Positions 18,389 to 26,478 of a stretch of 46,022 nucleotides of DNA are shown here, piece by piece. The stretch covers positions 1 to 46,022 of the forward strand of contig NZ_VCRA01000044.1 in NCBI RefSeq assembly GCF_005938385.1. Direction: 5' to 3'. Origin of the DNA: Paenibacillus mesophilus (lineage in GTDB: Bacteria; Bacillota; Bacilli; Paenibacillales; NBRC-103111). A program made the position numbers and the translations under genes. The notes beneath the pieces are model-generated. The model was not told the origin of the DNA. It saw only the letters and a list, made by a program, of their open reading frames with translations, and searched no databases. Each line of letters opens with the position of its first letter. Position 1 is the stretch's first letter.

Positions 18389-18925
18389 TCATGGCGCGTT
18401 CCAATACAACGAAGCATCGTCGACATAAACGGTAACGCCGTTCTCCACGAAGCTGACCGTAACGACCAGCCTGACGTTCGCGACCGCTTTCCCGTCCACC
18501 GAGGCGGGAATCGTGCCGGCAAATTCCACCGAGCCCCATTGTCCGGCGGGGCCAATCGGTATAATCTCGGATTTCGGCCTATCCAACACCTTCATCTGTG
18601 CATCCAGAAGATCGACATACAACTGCACCTTGGCGTTGCTTGACGACCCGGCCGGCAAGAGAAAGTAGGCGCGCGCAGCAAACGGCCCCGGCCCGGCGGA
18701 TACGGTTTGAAGCGGTCCACCGCGCTGGAAAGACGAAATCTGCAGAGCGGCATTGCCGGTATGCGCCGTTCCCGTTGCCCTCTGAATCGTGCCGCTGTGT
18801 TCGATCCAGTACGTCCATGGAGGTGCGACAGTCGTGCCGGTTTCGAACGACACATTGGCATTCGCCGGGTCGGCCCCGTCGACGATGTCAAGCAGCAGTC
18901 GAGACAGTTCCCGCTGTTCCTGCTG
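18389..18925 (-). pseudogene. C-terminal carbohydrate-binding module fragment
   Basis: An open frame without its own start encodes SRLLLDIVDGADPANANVSFETG, then a CBM4/9-like jelly-roll (WTYWIEHSGTIQRATGTAH, ending GVTVYVDDASLYWNAP). This layout is typical of the C-terminus of a large secreted Paenibacillus glycosidase. Everything upstream is gone: the frame is cut at about 18925, where the TTCTTGTC repeat begins. A similar module fragment occurs at 33893-34240. Confidence 0.65.
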
Positions 18926-18928
18926 TTC

Positions 18929-19256
18929 TGTTCAGTCGCGGCTAAGGGTGGTATGTTCTTGTCCCAATTCGGGTAACGATGTAAGTTCTTGTCCAGCGAA
19001 AAGGACAAGAACTTACACATAAAGCCGAAACTTTCATTGAATGTATGTTCTTGTCCTCCAAGAATGTCAGCCATGGCCTGACAGCCACTACATAAGAATC
19101 AAAATCAATCTGTGGAGTATGTTGTCATGTTCTTGTCACCTGTGGGGCATGTTGTCATGTTCTTGTCATTGACCCAAGACAAGAACATGACAACATAAAT
19201 GAAAAGAGCCGCGATATACGCGACTCTTAATGTTATATTTTTCTTGTCAGCCGACA
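18929..19256. repeat. TTCTTGTC/GACAAGAA array, copy A
   Basis: A 328-bp block, nearly identical and co-oriented with 31853-32188, running from TGTTCAGTCGCGG to CCGACA. It holds about nine TTCTTGTC or GACAAGAA octamers in both orientations, some as hairpins, plus a separate hairpin AGAGCCGCG/CGCGACTCT. Iterated short sites with TGT...ACA borders recall transposase-binding ends of Tn7/Tn5053-type elements. No transposase gene is recognised here. It interrupts the CBM fragment at 18925. Confidence 0.6.
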
Positions 19257-19376
19257 AGAACTTACTTAACAACATTGCCCACAAAACATTTGGCGGCACA
19301 CATTTTTTATATCTTTAATTTTCTCACATACCGGTTGACATAATCGCGAATTGCTCTATTTTCTTCTGATGGATCG

Positions 19377-19844
19377 TCAAAACATTTCATCACGCGACAC
19401 GCGTTGTGGCGTAAAAGATTTCATATTACGTAACTCCTTTCTTTTATTTCTCGAGTTATTGACACATTTTTCATTGATGTTTTTTTCTCTATCTTCTTTC
19501 TTGATGATTACTTGAATCTCTTGCTTATGTTTTACATTTATATCGTGTTTGAAGATGATTTTAGGTAAACTCTTTTCTAGCATTATGCTAACTTGTCTCC
19601 AATCCGGTACACTTAGTTGTGTTGATCCCTCCACTGAGACTTCAAGCCATTGGTAAAAATAATTTAGTAAATATTCGCAAGTTACTCGCCTTATTAACCA
19701 ATGATACACCTCTTTATCTTCGATAATCAAAGGGACATACATTTTATCAAAAGAGTCAATGAGAGCTTCTCTTTTAAGTTCATTACCTTTTGTTATTTGA
19801 TAGAAATGGTCTGTCTCAACCGTCAAATTCCCGATGCTTTCCAA
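19377..19844 (-). CDS. AT-rich open frame of unknown function, N-terminus missing
   Basis: An open frame of 155 codons from TTG 19844. The first eight codons after the start (ESIGNLTV) belong to the dehydrogenase remnant at 19818-19904. The rest (from TDHFYQITKG) is a Lys/Asn-rich protein fragment with AT-rich codons unlike its neighbours: YHWLIRRVTCEYLLNYFYQW, then a basic tail. I do not recognise the family. Lying next to the TTCTTGTC array, it could be the 3' end of a mobile-element gene. A second small frame (MKCFDDPSEENRAIRDYV) follows at about 19300-19390. Confidence 0.35.
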   Translation of the reverse strand: MESIGNLTVETDHFYQITKGNELKREALIDSFDKMYVPLIIEDKEVYHWLIRRVTCEYLLNYFYQWLEVSVEGSTQLSVPDWRQVSIMLEKSLPKIIFKHDINVKHKQEIQVIIKKEDREKNINEKCVNNSRNKRKELRNMKSFTPQRVSRDEMF

Positions 19845-19904
19845 TCTCGATCAGCTCAAATCGCCCGGATTGAGCGTGTACCCGTCCAATACTACGATTT
19901 TCAT
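19818..19904 (-). pseudogene. 2-hydroxyacid dehydrogenase 5' remnant with nonsense codon
   Basis: ATG 19904 behind GAGGGGAGCAA encodes MKIVVLDGYTLNPGDLS, then TGA where the family has Trp, then in the same frame SRLESIGNLTV. This is the start of a D-isomer-specific 2-hydroxyacid dehydrogenase (glycerate/phosphoglycerate type). Sequence then jumps to unrelated AT-rich DNA. Its ATG overlaps the stop of the SBP remnant. Confidence 0.65.
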
Positions 19905-20315
19905 TTGCTCCCCTCGCCTTCTATCCGTAAAACTGACTGCAGCCCGAAATCGACCAACTGGGAAGGAACGCGCGTCGTCGCAGTAAACAAAATATCGATT
20001 GGCGTTTTGGCGGCAATTGCGTCGGCCAGGGCCATTCCTTCCGAGCCGCCTCCTGTACCGCTTTGCAAATACTTGAACGAAATATGCGGATACTTCTGGA
20101 CAACATGATTACCGTATATTTCCATTAACCGTTCCCTGCCGAAAGATCCGCCGGCGTAGTAAACCGTATGCTCCACCGGTTCCAATTACTGTTTCTCCGC
20201 CTGTCCCGACTCCCCCCCCCTTCATACCGTTTCCGTCACTGCCGCCGCACCCTGCAAGAACTGCCACTGACAATAGAAACCCTGCAACTACGACTTGCTT
20301 ATTTCTTGTAACCAT
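19901..20315 (-). pseudogene. Solute-binding lipoprotein remnant with poly-G frameshift
   Basis: ATG 20315 after AGGAGGGGG; signal peptide with lipobox LAGC. A run of nine G near 20212-20220 puts the frame out by one. The restored frame also carries a TAA before LEPVEHTVYYAGGSFG, then NHVVQKYPHISFKYLQSG and PIDILFTATTR, clear SBP sequence. It ends after about 135 residues, where the last codons merge into the ribosome site of the dehydrogenase remnant. About two thirds of the gene is missing. Confidence 0.7.
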
Positions 20316-20336
20316 GCTTCCCCCTCCTTTTTTTAT

Positions 20337-20352
20337 TTGTAAGCGCTTAATT
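20337..20352. promoter_or_regulatory. CcpA cre-like palindrome
   Basis: TTGTAAGCGCTTAATT matches the Bacillales catabolite-response consensus (WTGNAANCGNWNNCWW) at all but one position. It lies 22 bp before the start of the SBP remnant. A LacI-family operator is equally possible. Confidence 0.4.
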
Positions 20353-20439
20353 TTTTGATCGCTGCAGCGAATCACTGAGAAGATGTTGCAACAACTTATA
20401 CATCCCGGTATTGTTCGGAGTAGATTGAGTTTCGTTAAC

Positions 20440-21163
20440 TCACCATGATGTCCAGCCTCCGTCTACCAGCAGATTGTGTCCGGTAATATAACGGGACGCC
20501 TCGGAAGCCATGAACACGATGGGGCCTTTGATATCAAGCGGCTCAGCCATCCGGTTCAAAGGGGTATGCTTTTTGTAGTTGGATAGTATAGTCTCGGGCT
20601 GCCCGTGATCGATGCCGCCCGGACTGATGCAGTTCACCCGAATGCCATACTCTCCATAGTAATTGGCCAAATATTTGGTCATTCCCACCATGCCCCATTT
20701 TTCAAAAGTATAGTGTAATGGACTGCTCCTCTCCGTACCTTCGTAAATATGAAAGGAAGGCCCTATTTCTCCCTGAATGGAGGCGATATTGATAATATTC
20801 CCCCCCGCCCTGCGCCTGCGTAGCCTCCCAATCTTCGATCGTCGTCTCCTCCAGCGTGGATCCTTGCCTGGCCACTGCGTTGTTGACCAGTATGTCGATC
20901 CGGCCGTATTGGGCGATGATCGCTTGTATCGTCGATCGGATCGAGTCCGGATCCGCCAGATCGAGCCGGATCACATCCGCCATCAATCCTCGATTCGCCA
21001 TTTCGTCGGCCGCACCGATCGCTTTACCGGTATCCCTGGCCGCGATTACGACGCCGGCTCCCGCCTCCAACAGCGCTTCGCTGATCAGCCGCCCGAACAT
21101 CCCGTATCCTCCAGTGACGAACGCAACCTTGCCGCGCAGGTCGAACAATTCCGTAGATCTCAC
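20440..21163 (-). pseudogene. Short-chain dehydrogenase/reductase, frameshifted
   Basis: N-terminal part (21163-20702): GKVAFVTGGYGMFG (NAD motif), DILVNNAVA, EDWEAT. After EDWEATQAQ about 18 residues are missing, and a run of seven G near 20800-20806 shifts the frame. The other frame continues NIINIASIQGEIGPSF and then HYTFEKWGMVGMTKYLA, which carries the catalytic Tyr-x3-Lys, then GIRVNCISPGG to the end at 20440. The original protein was a classical SDR of about 255 aa. It is divergent from the AraC regulator at 21372 and upstream of the SBP remnant on the same strand, suggesting an old AraC-controlled operon. Confidence 0.8.
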
Positions 21164-21371
21164 CTATCGCTCCCCCTTATCTTGGTCTTTTGGTATTGCA
21201 CTTCGTCTTCCCTTTCCTACCTGATTATACGATTTCTTTTTCCTGCATCGACTTGCTATTATGACAATTCCATTATGCTTTGTTTGTGCTACAATGAACA
21301 TGACGAAGAAGGTAAAAGATGACCTATCGTACGATTCATTTGCGTATATCGGCGATTGAGAGGGGGCCGTC

Positions 21372-22280
21372 ATGTCAAACAACGATTATTCGCCTGCTGC
21401 GGAAGTGCTGTCCGCTTACTATGCATACTACCGCAAACCGTTCGAGAGAAAAGGGGCGTTCACATTCCGAAGCTATTACATGCGGCTTCAGGTGGAGGGG
21501 CAATGCAAGGTATTGGTCAATGGCAAGTGGCAGGCCATGACCTCCGGAGATTTGCTGTTGTTTCAGCCGGGGGAGGTCACGGAATTTTGGTTCGATCCGA
21601 ATTACACCAAAGTGGAGCAATCGCTCAACGCCAACTATTATTTATTTTGTCAGGGACCTTGGCTGGAAACGTGGTGGAACGCGAAGAAACGTCCGCAGAA
21701 GATCAACTTGAAGCTGAACGAAAGCTTGCTCGCGATGTTCAAGGAAATCGTATTGGAGCAATATCAGATGAGTCACGACCGGAGGGAAGCCACGGACTAC
21801 TTGCTCCGCACCTTGTGCATCTATATCGACCGTTCCATCGATACGAATCCTTACCTGTCGAAAAGTCAATTGCAGATTGCACAACAGATGAAGTATTTCA
21901 TCAACAAGTACGCCTGCTCCACGTTCAAAGTGGAGGACGTGGCGCAGCACGTCGGATTGAAGGTGTCGCAAGCGTCCAACATCTTCAAATCGTCCTTTGG
22001 CCGCAGCATGATCGATTACGCGCTTGAGGTAAGACTTCATACCGCGCGCGATCAGATGCGAAACACAACGCGCACGCTCGAAGAGATCGCTTACACGTCC
22101 GGCTTCGGCAGCTACTCGTACTTTCACCGCGCTTTCCGCAAACAATACGGCATTTCGCCCAACCATTACCGCAACTCCATCGCCGCCGCTCAGCCGGAAA
22201 ACATCGCCGAGCGCGGGGATAGCCGCCCTATAGAACAAGCTGGCAGGCAGCCGCCTCAAGACGAGACAAACCCGCAGTAA
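21372..22280 (+). CDS. AraC family transcription regulator
   Basis: 302 aa; GAGAGGGGG precedes the ATG. The N-terminal half is a cupin-like sensing domain (QVEGQCKVLVNGKW, GDLLLFQPGEVTEFWF). The C-terminal half (about residues 165-285) has both AraC helix-turn-helix units: VEDVAQHVGLKVSQASNIFKSSFG and LEEIAYTSGFGSYSYFHRAF, then the YGISPNHYR signature. Divergent from a broken SDR gene, so its target operon (SDR, SBP, 2-hydroxyacid dehydrogenase) appears lost. A strong terminator follows. Confidence 0.88.
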   Translation: MSNNDYSPAAEVLSAYYAYYRKPFERKGAFTFRSYYMRLQVEGQCKVLVNGKWQAMTSGDLLLFQPGEVTEFWFDPNYTKVEQSLNANYYLFCQGPWLETWWNAKKRPQKINLKLNESLLAMFKEIVLEQYQMSHDRREATDYLLRTLCIYIDRSIDTNPYLSKSQLQIAQQMKYFINKYACSTFKVEDVAQHVGLKVSQASNIFKSSFGRSMIDYALEVRLHTARDQMRNTTRTLEEIAYTSGFGSYSYFHRAFRKQYGISPNHYRNSIAAAQPENIAERGDSRPIEQAGRQPPQDETNPQ

Positions 22281-22303
22281 TAACAACTGCGGGTTTGTCA
22301 TTT
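22266..22303 (+). terminator. Rho-independent terminator of the AraC gene
   Basis: A perfect 12-bp stem, ACAAACCCGCAG with CTGCGGGTTTGT, around a 9-nt loop, then CATTT. The stem begins inside the last AraC codons. Confidence 0.75.
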
Positions 22304-22458
22304 AGCGTGTCATCCATGGGATGGCGGCGGAATTTGTACGGAATGACTGGTTCAAACCGACTGTTTTCGATAGGACGGCAAGAGCTAAAAATTCCAATCG
22401 ACGCTTTGAAACGCGCCCGTTCTTGCGGATTCTCTCGCCTTTTAGCAGAGCAGTGCGC
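22304..22458. other. Short stretch without a gene
   Basis: Between the AraC terminator and the broken beta-helix gene. Open frames here are short and show no family resemblance. Confidence 0.3.
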
Positions 22459-23275
22459 TTAGCATGCCGGCCTCCAGGGGGCTGATCGAGGAGGAGACGC
22501 CGCGCATAACCTCCACGTTCCTCGGCAAAGCAGCATTTGTAGAAGGCGGGTATTTTGAGACAAATCGGAGCCGGATTGCCTTCCATCATCCTCAACGCCA
22601 ACAAATGCCAATCCTCGTCCAGAGAATATAATTGTAGAACTTATATTGAATTTTCCCGGCCCAAGAGTAACTCTTGTCCCTGCTTTCTTTACCAGACTCG
22701 CTCTGTCTACCAAATATTGAATGGGAGCGGTATCATCGCTTATTCCGTCACCCTTGGCGCCGGCTTGCTATGCATTTACATCTGCCGCCATCAATCCCAA
22801 AATTGCCCTGGCTGTCGTAATGGTTTACATAACCGTCAGCCGTCTCCGTCCAACCCTGTCCTCTGCTGTAATATTCAAGGTCTGCGACCAAAGTATAATA
22901 AGCGGGTGCATCTCGCCCTCTTACCCGATGGCACTACGCCATTTTTCATGAGTTCAACGCTGTCAAACTTGATGTAGGCAGCCGCGGCCGCAACGCTTTC
23001 AGCCGATTCGCCAAGCCCGGACCAATCGATCTCTTCGGCCGGGTGTGTGTGCGGATTGAACCAAGGACCGTTGCCATAGACCTGTCCATTGACGGAAGGG
23101 GCGCCGAACGCGCTACCGGACATACCTGCATGGATCAAACCGGCCGCAGCCGCGGCCGTTCCCGCGATCCCGATTTTTTGCAGAAACTTTCTTCTGTCGA
23201 TCCCTTGTTCCGATTCCGTTATTATGGCGCCGTGGTCCGAATATCCATCCGTTGGTTGCGTTTCTCATTCTCCAT
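22459..23275 (-). pseudogene. Tat-exported pectate-lyase-like (beta-helix) protein, broken
   Basis: ATG 23275 (MENEKRNQ) starts two bases after the stop of the sialidase-like gene. The frame breaks before DHGAIITESEQGIDRRKFLQ, a twin-arginine signal (DRRKF, then an Ala-rich core). It continues with VAAAAAYIKFDSVELMKNGV. After more damage comes AADVNA, a TAG, then AGAKGDGISDDTAPIQYLVD and GTRVTLGPGKFNISSTIIF, the hallmark start of Pectate_lyase_3/GH28-related beta-helices. The rest of the helix is absent and the sequence becomes unrelated below about 22560. At least two frameshifts and one stop. Confidence 0.65.
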
Positions 23276-23277
23276 CC

Positions 23278-24462
23278 TTAACAATCCTCCCTGGATTCGA
23301 CATCCCGATTCGGCTTGCTCCACTTGATGCGGGCCACGTACACCCGATTGTCGGCCCCGCGCTCGCGCGCCCCGGCAGTCATCCATTCGCTGGTTGTCAC
23401 CCAGGTCTCGTCAGGTCCAACGTTAACGACTCCGAAATTGCCGAGCCCGGCCCCATGTTCCGGAACGAGTATCCGTTCTGACGAACGGATCAGACACAGG
23501 CTGCCGGGATCGACCTCCGCGATGAATAAAGGAGCCCGATGACGAACGACGTGGTTGTTGTTCTCCGCCTTCCGGCAATAGACGAGAAACAAGCCGCTGC
23601 TATGTGTCACCCAATGCTGCTGCGTGTTGTAAATGGGGACCGTTTCACCGTCGTCCCAGGTCCATGTTTTCGGCACATCGAAATGAATTCCATCCGCGCT
23701 CCGCGCTGCATCGGCCCGATCGTTGGCACGCAGCGTGATATAGAAGGCATCCCCATATCGCGTCACCGAAGGCTCGTAGTAGCCCCGATCCTTTTCCAGC
23801 ACAAGCTCGGTCCCATGCTCGACATAGCTCAATGTTTTACCGTCGAACCGGCATCGCAAAACCGTCGAGCGATAAAACGATGTATTCCCTGTGGGAGTAA
23901 CGTGCAAATACGGAACCCCGCCTTCGTGGAAGTAGACCGGAAGCAATACATCCCCATTCGGCAAATCGTAGCGCTGGGTACAGCCAGCAACGGCACCGAC
24001 AAATTTGGGCGGCAGTTCGAGCTGCCGCCAATCCGTCCAGCTGCGCGAGAGCGGATCGTATGCGGCATAGGCGGTCTGTACAAAGCGGCTTCTATTCTGA
24101 TTCCGGTCATATCCGACAAGAGCCCCCGTACCGAGCAACTTCTTCGACGCCGCATGCCACGATGGCGTAAAATCGCATACGACCATTCGCTCATTGTCGC
24201 CCTCGTATCGGCTGTGCAGACCATATGCCTCTTTGGGGGCGCTCCAGCTTTGCCCCAGATCGCCGGTTGACATCTCATGAAGCGAGTTGAATATGTCCGT
24301 TCCGATCAATCGGACCTCCTGCATCGTCATCACTACCTCGGGTCGCACGCCCGGAATGCATCCCGCACGATTGTGAACCCAGCAGTGCGAGTCGGTGAAC
24401 CCGGAGTGAACCGTATCCAGTTGGACCGTATAGTCGACAGCGCCGACCTTAACGTGACTCAT
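23278..24462 (-). CDS. Sialidase-like (BNR/Asp-box) glycosidase family protein
   Basis: 394 aa; AAGGAGGATGAC precedes the ATG at 24462. One clear Asp-box (TGDLGQSW, residues 66-73) and six-bladed propeller-like repeats (RPEVVMTMQEVRL, RYEGDNERMVVC, NGDVLLPVYFHEGG, YYEPSVTRYGDAFYITLRAND) point to the sialidase superfamily. There is no signal peptide, so it is cytoplasmic or a non-secreted phosphorylase/lyase-type propeller. It lies 29 bp after an HpcH-type aldolase on the same strand, which suggests a sugar-acid breakdown operon. Confidence 0.75.
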   Translation of the reverse strand: MSHVKVGAVDYTVQLDTVHSGFTDSHCWVHNRAGCIPGVRPEVVMTMQEVRLIGTDIFNSLHEMSTGDLGQSWSAPKEAYGLHSRYEGDNERMVVCDFTPSWHAASKKLLGTGALVGYDRNQNRSRFVQTAYAAYDPLSRSWTDWRQLELPPKFVGAVAGCTQRYDLPNGDVLLPVYFHEGGVPYLHVTPTGNTSFYRSTVLRCRFDGKTLSYVEHGTELVLEKDRGYYEPSVTRYGDAFYITLRANDRADAARSADGIHFDVPKTWTWDDGETVPIYNTQQHWVTHSSGLFLVYCRKAENNNHVVRHRAPLFIAEVDPGSLCLIRSSERILVPEHGAGLGNFGVVNVGPDETWVTTSEWMTAGARERGADNRVYVARIKWSKPNRDVESREDC

Positions 24463-24491
24463 ATGTCATCCTCCTTCTACCACAGCGGTTC

Positions 24492-25334
24492 TCAATACAC
24501 GATCCGCTCGGATTGATTTTCCATGTTGCCGGAATGAATGAACTTGTCGCCATATCGTTGTCTCAATAGCTGAAATTCGTCTCGAATCAACTTGATCATC
24601 TTGGTCTCATCCGCACCGTTCAATATAAAATTCATTCCCGCTTCAAAGAACGGCTTGCACAAATCCAAGGTAGAATCCATATGAATGCCGACACCCCGGC
24701 CGCGCGCCCTGCATCGCTTGATGACATCGACGATCGTGTCGATGAATTCCGGATTGTCGTACTCCTCCGGTATTCCCATGGAACACGTAATGTCATGCGG
24801 CCCCAAAAATACCCCGTCTACCCCTTCGATCGAAATCAACGATTCCAAATTATCAATCGCTTCGACGCTCTCAATGCCGACGATCAAATATAAATCCCGG
24901 TTGAATTCGTTCAAATAGTTGCTTAATTTGGCATTCGGCTGCCGGGTACCGTCAAGCATCTCTTGCAAAAATTCCCCTTTGATCGGACGATACTTGACGG
25001 CTCCTACCAAATCCTTCACTTGTTCGACTGTTTCCACATAAGGAGCCACAATCCCCTGTGCTCCGCCCTCGATCGTCATGTTCGCCCAGTACTTGTCCGG
25101 ATAAGGGATCCGTACCATCGGCGATATTCCATTATCGGCATACAGCCTGCACATGGCGGCCACTTCCGTCCGATCAATCGGAATATGCTCGGTGCAGATG
25201 AATACGAAGTCCTGCTCCATTCCGGTACTCCATTTGGCGGAAAGGGGATTGCCGAAACTGACCGAATGCGTGCCGTACACCCGTTCTCCATTATGCAACC
25301 GCTCCCTTATTTGTTTGCCTAACACATTTATCAT
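24492..25334 (-). CDS. HpcH/HpaI family aldolase (2-keto-3-deoxy-sugar acid type)
   Basis: 280 aa from ATG 25334. A TTG at 25358 would add eight residues, and neither start has a clear Shine-Dalgarno. Family marks: GTHSVSFGNPLSAKW, GAQGIVAPYVETVEQV, the metal-binding Glu in IVGIESVEAIDNLESL, and Asp in GVDGVFLGPHDITCSMG. These class II aldolases split 2-keto-3-deoxy acids to pyruvate and an aldehyde, the last step for many uronic acids. First gene of a minus-strand pair with the sialidase-like protein. Confidence 0.8.
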   Translation of the reverse strand: MINVLGKQIRERLHNGERVYGTHSVSFGNPLSAKWSTGMEQDFVFICTEHIPIDRTEVAAMCRLYADNGISPMVRIPYPDKYWANMTIEGGAQGIVAPYVETVEQVKDLVGAVKYRPIKGEFLQEMLDGTRQPNAKLSNYLNEFNRDLYLIVGIESVEAIDNLESLISIEGVDGVFLGPHDITCSMGIPEEYDNPEFIDTIVDVIKRCRARGRGVGIHMDSTLDLCKPFFEAGMNFILNGADETKMIKLIRDEFQLLRQRYGDKFIHSGNMENQSERIVY

Positions 25335-25358
25335 CTCTTCTCTTTTTCGAATTTTCAA

Positions 25359-25889
25359 TCATGTCTGACCGTTAATAAACGAATATGTGATTTTAGAAAT
25401 ATGCGCCTCCCTTCTTCGGATCGATCGCTTCCGTTGTCCAATCGTATGATATTGCTTATGATCCTCGCGCAGAATACTTACCTGATTGCGCTTTCATTAT
25501 TTCATATCCGTGGTATAAAGAACATGACTACCGGTCATATAGATGAACAATTCTACGTTTTAATTTTAATCGTTCACGCAACGAATTAATAAATTTGGCT
25601 CTGGAATACGCGTTAAAAAATGCTAAGTTTATTAAATCCACTAATGAAAAAAGATAGAAAATGGGCTCAAACACCTACAAAATGTGATTCGAAAAAGCCG
25701 GCTAGCGCACTATAAGCACACACGTAACTGCCTCCTAAAAAAATTTTTTTTCAGGAATGGGTGTTGCTTCTTTGGAATCGCTTCGCCCTCGTTTGCGAAG
25801 TAAGCCCAGACTTTCTTCCTTTCTTCGAATTTCCCCAAGGGTTTGGCTTTTTCTTTCAAAATCGGCCTTATGATATTACAGAATTAATT
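25359..25889. other. AT-rich intergenic region
   Basis: No convincing gene. A 48-codon stretch between stops (plus strand, about 25397-25543) reads like protein (SYDIAYDPRAEYLP, FIISYPWYKEHD) and may be a gene scrap. Promoter-like AT-rich DNA precedes the aldolase gene. Confidence 0.25.
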
Positions 25890-25924
25890 GGAAAACGGAG
25901 CCCGCAAATCCGCGTGGCTCCGTT
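25890..25924 (-). terminator. Terminator of the ankyrin gene
   Basis: On the minus strand AACGGAGCC (25924-25916) pairs with GGCTCCGTT (25902-25894), followed by TTCC. It lies about 85 bp after the ankyrin stop. Confidence 0.6.
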
Positions 25925-26007
25925 ATTGCTGTTCCAGTAATCGTTAGAATATGAGTTATGGCCGGGACGAAAATATCGGCTAGTTGCGGAATTAGTTACA
26001 CGGATTA

Positions 26008-26448
26008 TTATTCTGCTCCGTATTGAATGAGTAATTGAACGACGGATTCATGTTTCCACATTTTCGCGATCATTAGCATCGATTTGCCATCAGAAACGCC
26101 ATTGGGATCTGCTTTGTGATAGAGCAAAAATTGAACGAGTTTGATGTCTCCTCGTGCTATTACCTGTCCTAAAGCCTCAGCATCGGGCTTCGCTCCGTGA
26201 AGCACAAAGTAGCGCGTTAAATCATAGTCTGTCTTCCTTGGTATCGATGTCCAATGTAAGGGTGTAAATGTTGTGCTGGCAAATTTAACGGGATGATTTA
26301 AATTTACCTTTCCGCCTTCAACCAAGTATCGGCAGATGTCTATGTATCCCTTGCTGATAGCCTCTAGCAAAACTTCACCCATTGTATCATCCGAGTACTC
26401 GTTATTTTCCAATAACTGTTCAGCCACTCCCACAGTGCGATCAGACAT
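26008..26448 (-). CDS. Ankyrin-repeat protein
   Basis: 146 aa from ATG 26448, chosen because GGGGGAT lies 8 bp upstream; the in-frame TTG at 26463 is less likely. Three to four ankyrin-type units are visible: GEVLLEAISKGYIDICRYLVEGG, TPLHWTSI...DLTRYFVLHGAKPD, ALGQVIARGDIKLVQFLLYHKADPN, and a last MLMIAKMWKHESVVQLLIQYGAE. Such proteins mediate protein binding. It follows the broken beta-helix gene by 30 bp on the same strand. No signal peptide. Function unknown. Confidence 0.8.
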   Translation of the reverse strand: MSDRTVGVAEQLLENNEYSDDTMGEVLLEAISKGYIDICRYLVEGGKVNLNHPVKFASTTFTPLHWTSIPRKTDYDLTRYFVLHGAKPDAEALGQVIARGDIKLVQFLLYHKADPNGVSDGKSMLMIAKMWKHESVVQLLIQYGAE

Positions 26449-26478
26449 AAAGTCATCCCCCAACTAAATCACGCCCGA

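Noticed and set aside
18929..19256. CRISPR array
   Set aside because: The repeated unit is only 8-9 bp, occurs in both orientations at irregular spacing and has no unique spacers of even length.
19105..19299. Protein reading through the TTCTTGTC array (and its copy at 32037-32300)
   Set aside because: The amino-acid repeats come from the DNA repeats; no ribosome site.
22302..22604. Minus-strand 100-codon ORF
   Set aside because: Low-complexity, overlaps the AraC terminator and a pseudogene, no family resemblance.
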